This document shows positions 39,868-41,003 of a stretch of DNA of 41,003 nt, in pieces (positions within the stretch are counted from its first letter, which is position 1; each line of letters begins with the position of its first letter). Under the pieces are notes generated by a model. It was given only the letters and a program-made list of their open reading frames with translations. It was not told where the DNA came from and did no database searches. Position numbers and translations under genes: made by a program. This DNA is from Chara braunii (lineage: Eukaryota; Streptophyta; Charophyceae; Charales; Characeae), in the NCBI GenBank assembly GCA_003427395.1, contig BFEA01000308.1, positions 650,836 through 691,838 on the forward strand. Direction: 5' to 3'.

Positions 39868-40036
39868 TTTTTTTTGCAAGGGCTACGGCCTTGAGATATT
39901 ATCATGCAACTGACGGGCCGTAGATAATTCAGAATTCTAGTGTTTTACTCATCTGGTTCCACTCATCTCCACTAGAACTCAGGACCTGGTCTGTATTTGA
40001 ACAGTTCAGCGGTGTACTAACTGAGCTAGGCTGGTA
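39868..40036 (-). mobile_element. Candidate tRNA-derived SINE
   Basis: On the minus strand the head reads TAGCTCAGTTAGTACACC (A box of RNA polymerase III; + strand 40017-40028), then about 37 nt later GAGTTCTAGTG (a weak B box; + strand 39970-39980). A non-tRNA body of about 90 bp follows and ends in an A8 run (+ strand T8 at 39868-39875). Length and order fit a SINE. The B box is poor and no target duplication was found, so a degraded tRNA pseudogene is the alternative. Confidence 0.5.
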
Positions 40037-40930
40037 GGTACACTGAGTGATTGTGGTACAGAAAGTGTACTCTTATTTGTGGAGAAAAGTTGTAGATTAC
40101 CCCCGCTATTTTAAAAGGGTTCTTTGACCCCCAAACTCGGAAGCACTCGAATGTACTTGTAGTCTTGTACTACTTGATTTGACTCCCCAATAAAAAAAAA
40201 AGTAACATCTGTCAAGAAGTTATGGCGTTGGGATCAAGTAATGGCTGCAGAGTTAGTTGACTTGACTGTTTTGTTTGGGAAAAAAAAATAAAAAATCAAT
40301 TTTGTTATAAAAAAAAAGAAGGATTTGAACATAAAACAGTAGTAGTCTGGCTTAGGGGCTCGTTAGACACTCGGGCGCTAAAAAAAAAATATACGAGCTG
40401 TTTCAAATGGGATTTGTGTTTTTCCTTCTTTTTTTCGTGAAAAGTTTCCGTATATATTCCACAGTCCACTGGGTTGGCAGTAATTTGTTTTTTTTTTCCT
40501 TTTTTCTGTGGGGAGGGGGAGGGGGGGGAACGGGTTCGCAGGGTTTGTTATTTTTTTTGGTGTTTTCCCCCCAACATCATTTATCACTGCGCTTCTTCAT
40601 TGTCACATCTATTCTTCTTCTTCTTTTTTTTTTTGGCAGACTCTTTCGGCAGGTTGCACTTAAAAAATGATAATTAAAAAATAATAATAATAAAAAATCG
40701 TAATTAAAAAATAAATGAAATGGCAATGACGCGGCAGCCACTTTACCAAGACGAATTTAGTGCATCCGGCTGACTGCAGAGTTTAGAAAGATATTCTCAA
40801 GGTAAGGACAAACGAGAGTGACGTCGAAGACGGGGGAGATGTACGGCAGTCGGGATCTGGACGAGAGCACGAGGCAGAAAACGAGCCCAATCAGGGTAGT
40901 AGTGGCTACTACGCAGCCTTTTCAGGACGT
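40037..40930. other. No gene recognised; many A/T and G-rich runs
   Basis: Low-complexity DNA with homopolymer A and T runs, a G-rich stretch near 40509-40530 and AAT repeats near 40670-40710. I see no gene. Confidence 0.45.
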
Positions 40931-40938
40931 ATCCCTAT

Positions 40939-40939
<1 letters not shown>

Positions 40940-41003
<64 letters not shown>
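40940..41003. repeat. CT microsatellite at the window end
   Basis: More than 30 CT units run to the end of the window; the full length is not visible. Confidence 0.95.

Overview
This 41 kb window is nuclear DNA of a plant-like eukaryote. The signs are a plant-type LINE, Ty3/gypsy LTR elements, a tRNA-Asp primer-binding site of the kind common in plant gypsy elements, MITEs, long microsatellites, and a single intron-free HSP70-type gene among repeats. The style suggests a streptophyte alga with a large repeat-rich genome (Chara would fit), but that is inference; nothing here fixes the species. There are two N-filled assembly gaps (11106-11925 and 28679-29413).

Layout. 160-468: a small inverted-repeat element (MITE). 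About 600-6470, minus strand: a decayed LINE with ORF1 (acidic, zinc knuckle) and ORF2 (APE endonuclease, reverse transcriptase, C-terminal domain); GC-rich short repeats lie just upstream of its 5' end. 6970-9087: non-coding, with a 90 bp direct repeat pair and a 3 x 49 bp tandem array. 9088-29989: one very large (about 21 kb) plus-strand gypsy-type LTR retrotransposon, called X here, with LTRs of about 3.4 kb that each carry a 30 bp minisatellite and an assembly gap with the same edges. Behind its 5' LTR lies a truncated minus-strand fragment of a second LTR element (Y, 12499-14321). A solo Y LTR in the opposite orientation (30001-31585) lies just behind the 3' LTR. 31586-36381: repeats, MITEs, microsatellites and a 10 bp-period array, then the upstream region of the HSP70 gene. 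36382-38466: HSP70-like gene. 38467-41003: decayed partial copies of the HSP70 3' end, a MITE, a SINE candidate, homopolymers and a terminal CT microsatellite.

The most unusual part is 15028-19892, inside element X between the 5' LTR and gag. It encodes about 5 kb of extra protein that I cannot assign to any known family. By reading it I find three repeated protein families: family 1 (three copies, sharing an LWT motif), family 2 (three copies, small alternating strand/helix proteins) and family 3 (helical, two copies), in the order 1 | 1-2 | 1-2-3 | 2-3-tail. Nearly all copies carry isolated in-frame stops; those of family 1 cluster at codons 174-188, and two family 2 copies share a TGA at the same alignment column. 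Gag and pol behind it are recognisable but broken by stops that mostly look like C-to-T changes at Gln and Arg codons, as expected for a cytosine-methylated, silenced element.

The only gene likely to be active is the HSP70-like one. It is divergent, with an N-terminal myristoylation-type sequence, a Gly/Arg/Ser-rich insertion in the ATPase domain and no EEVD end.
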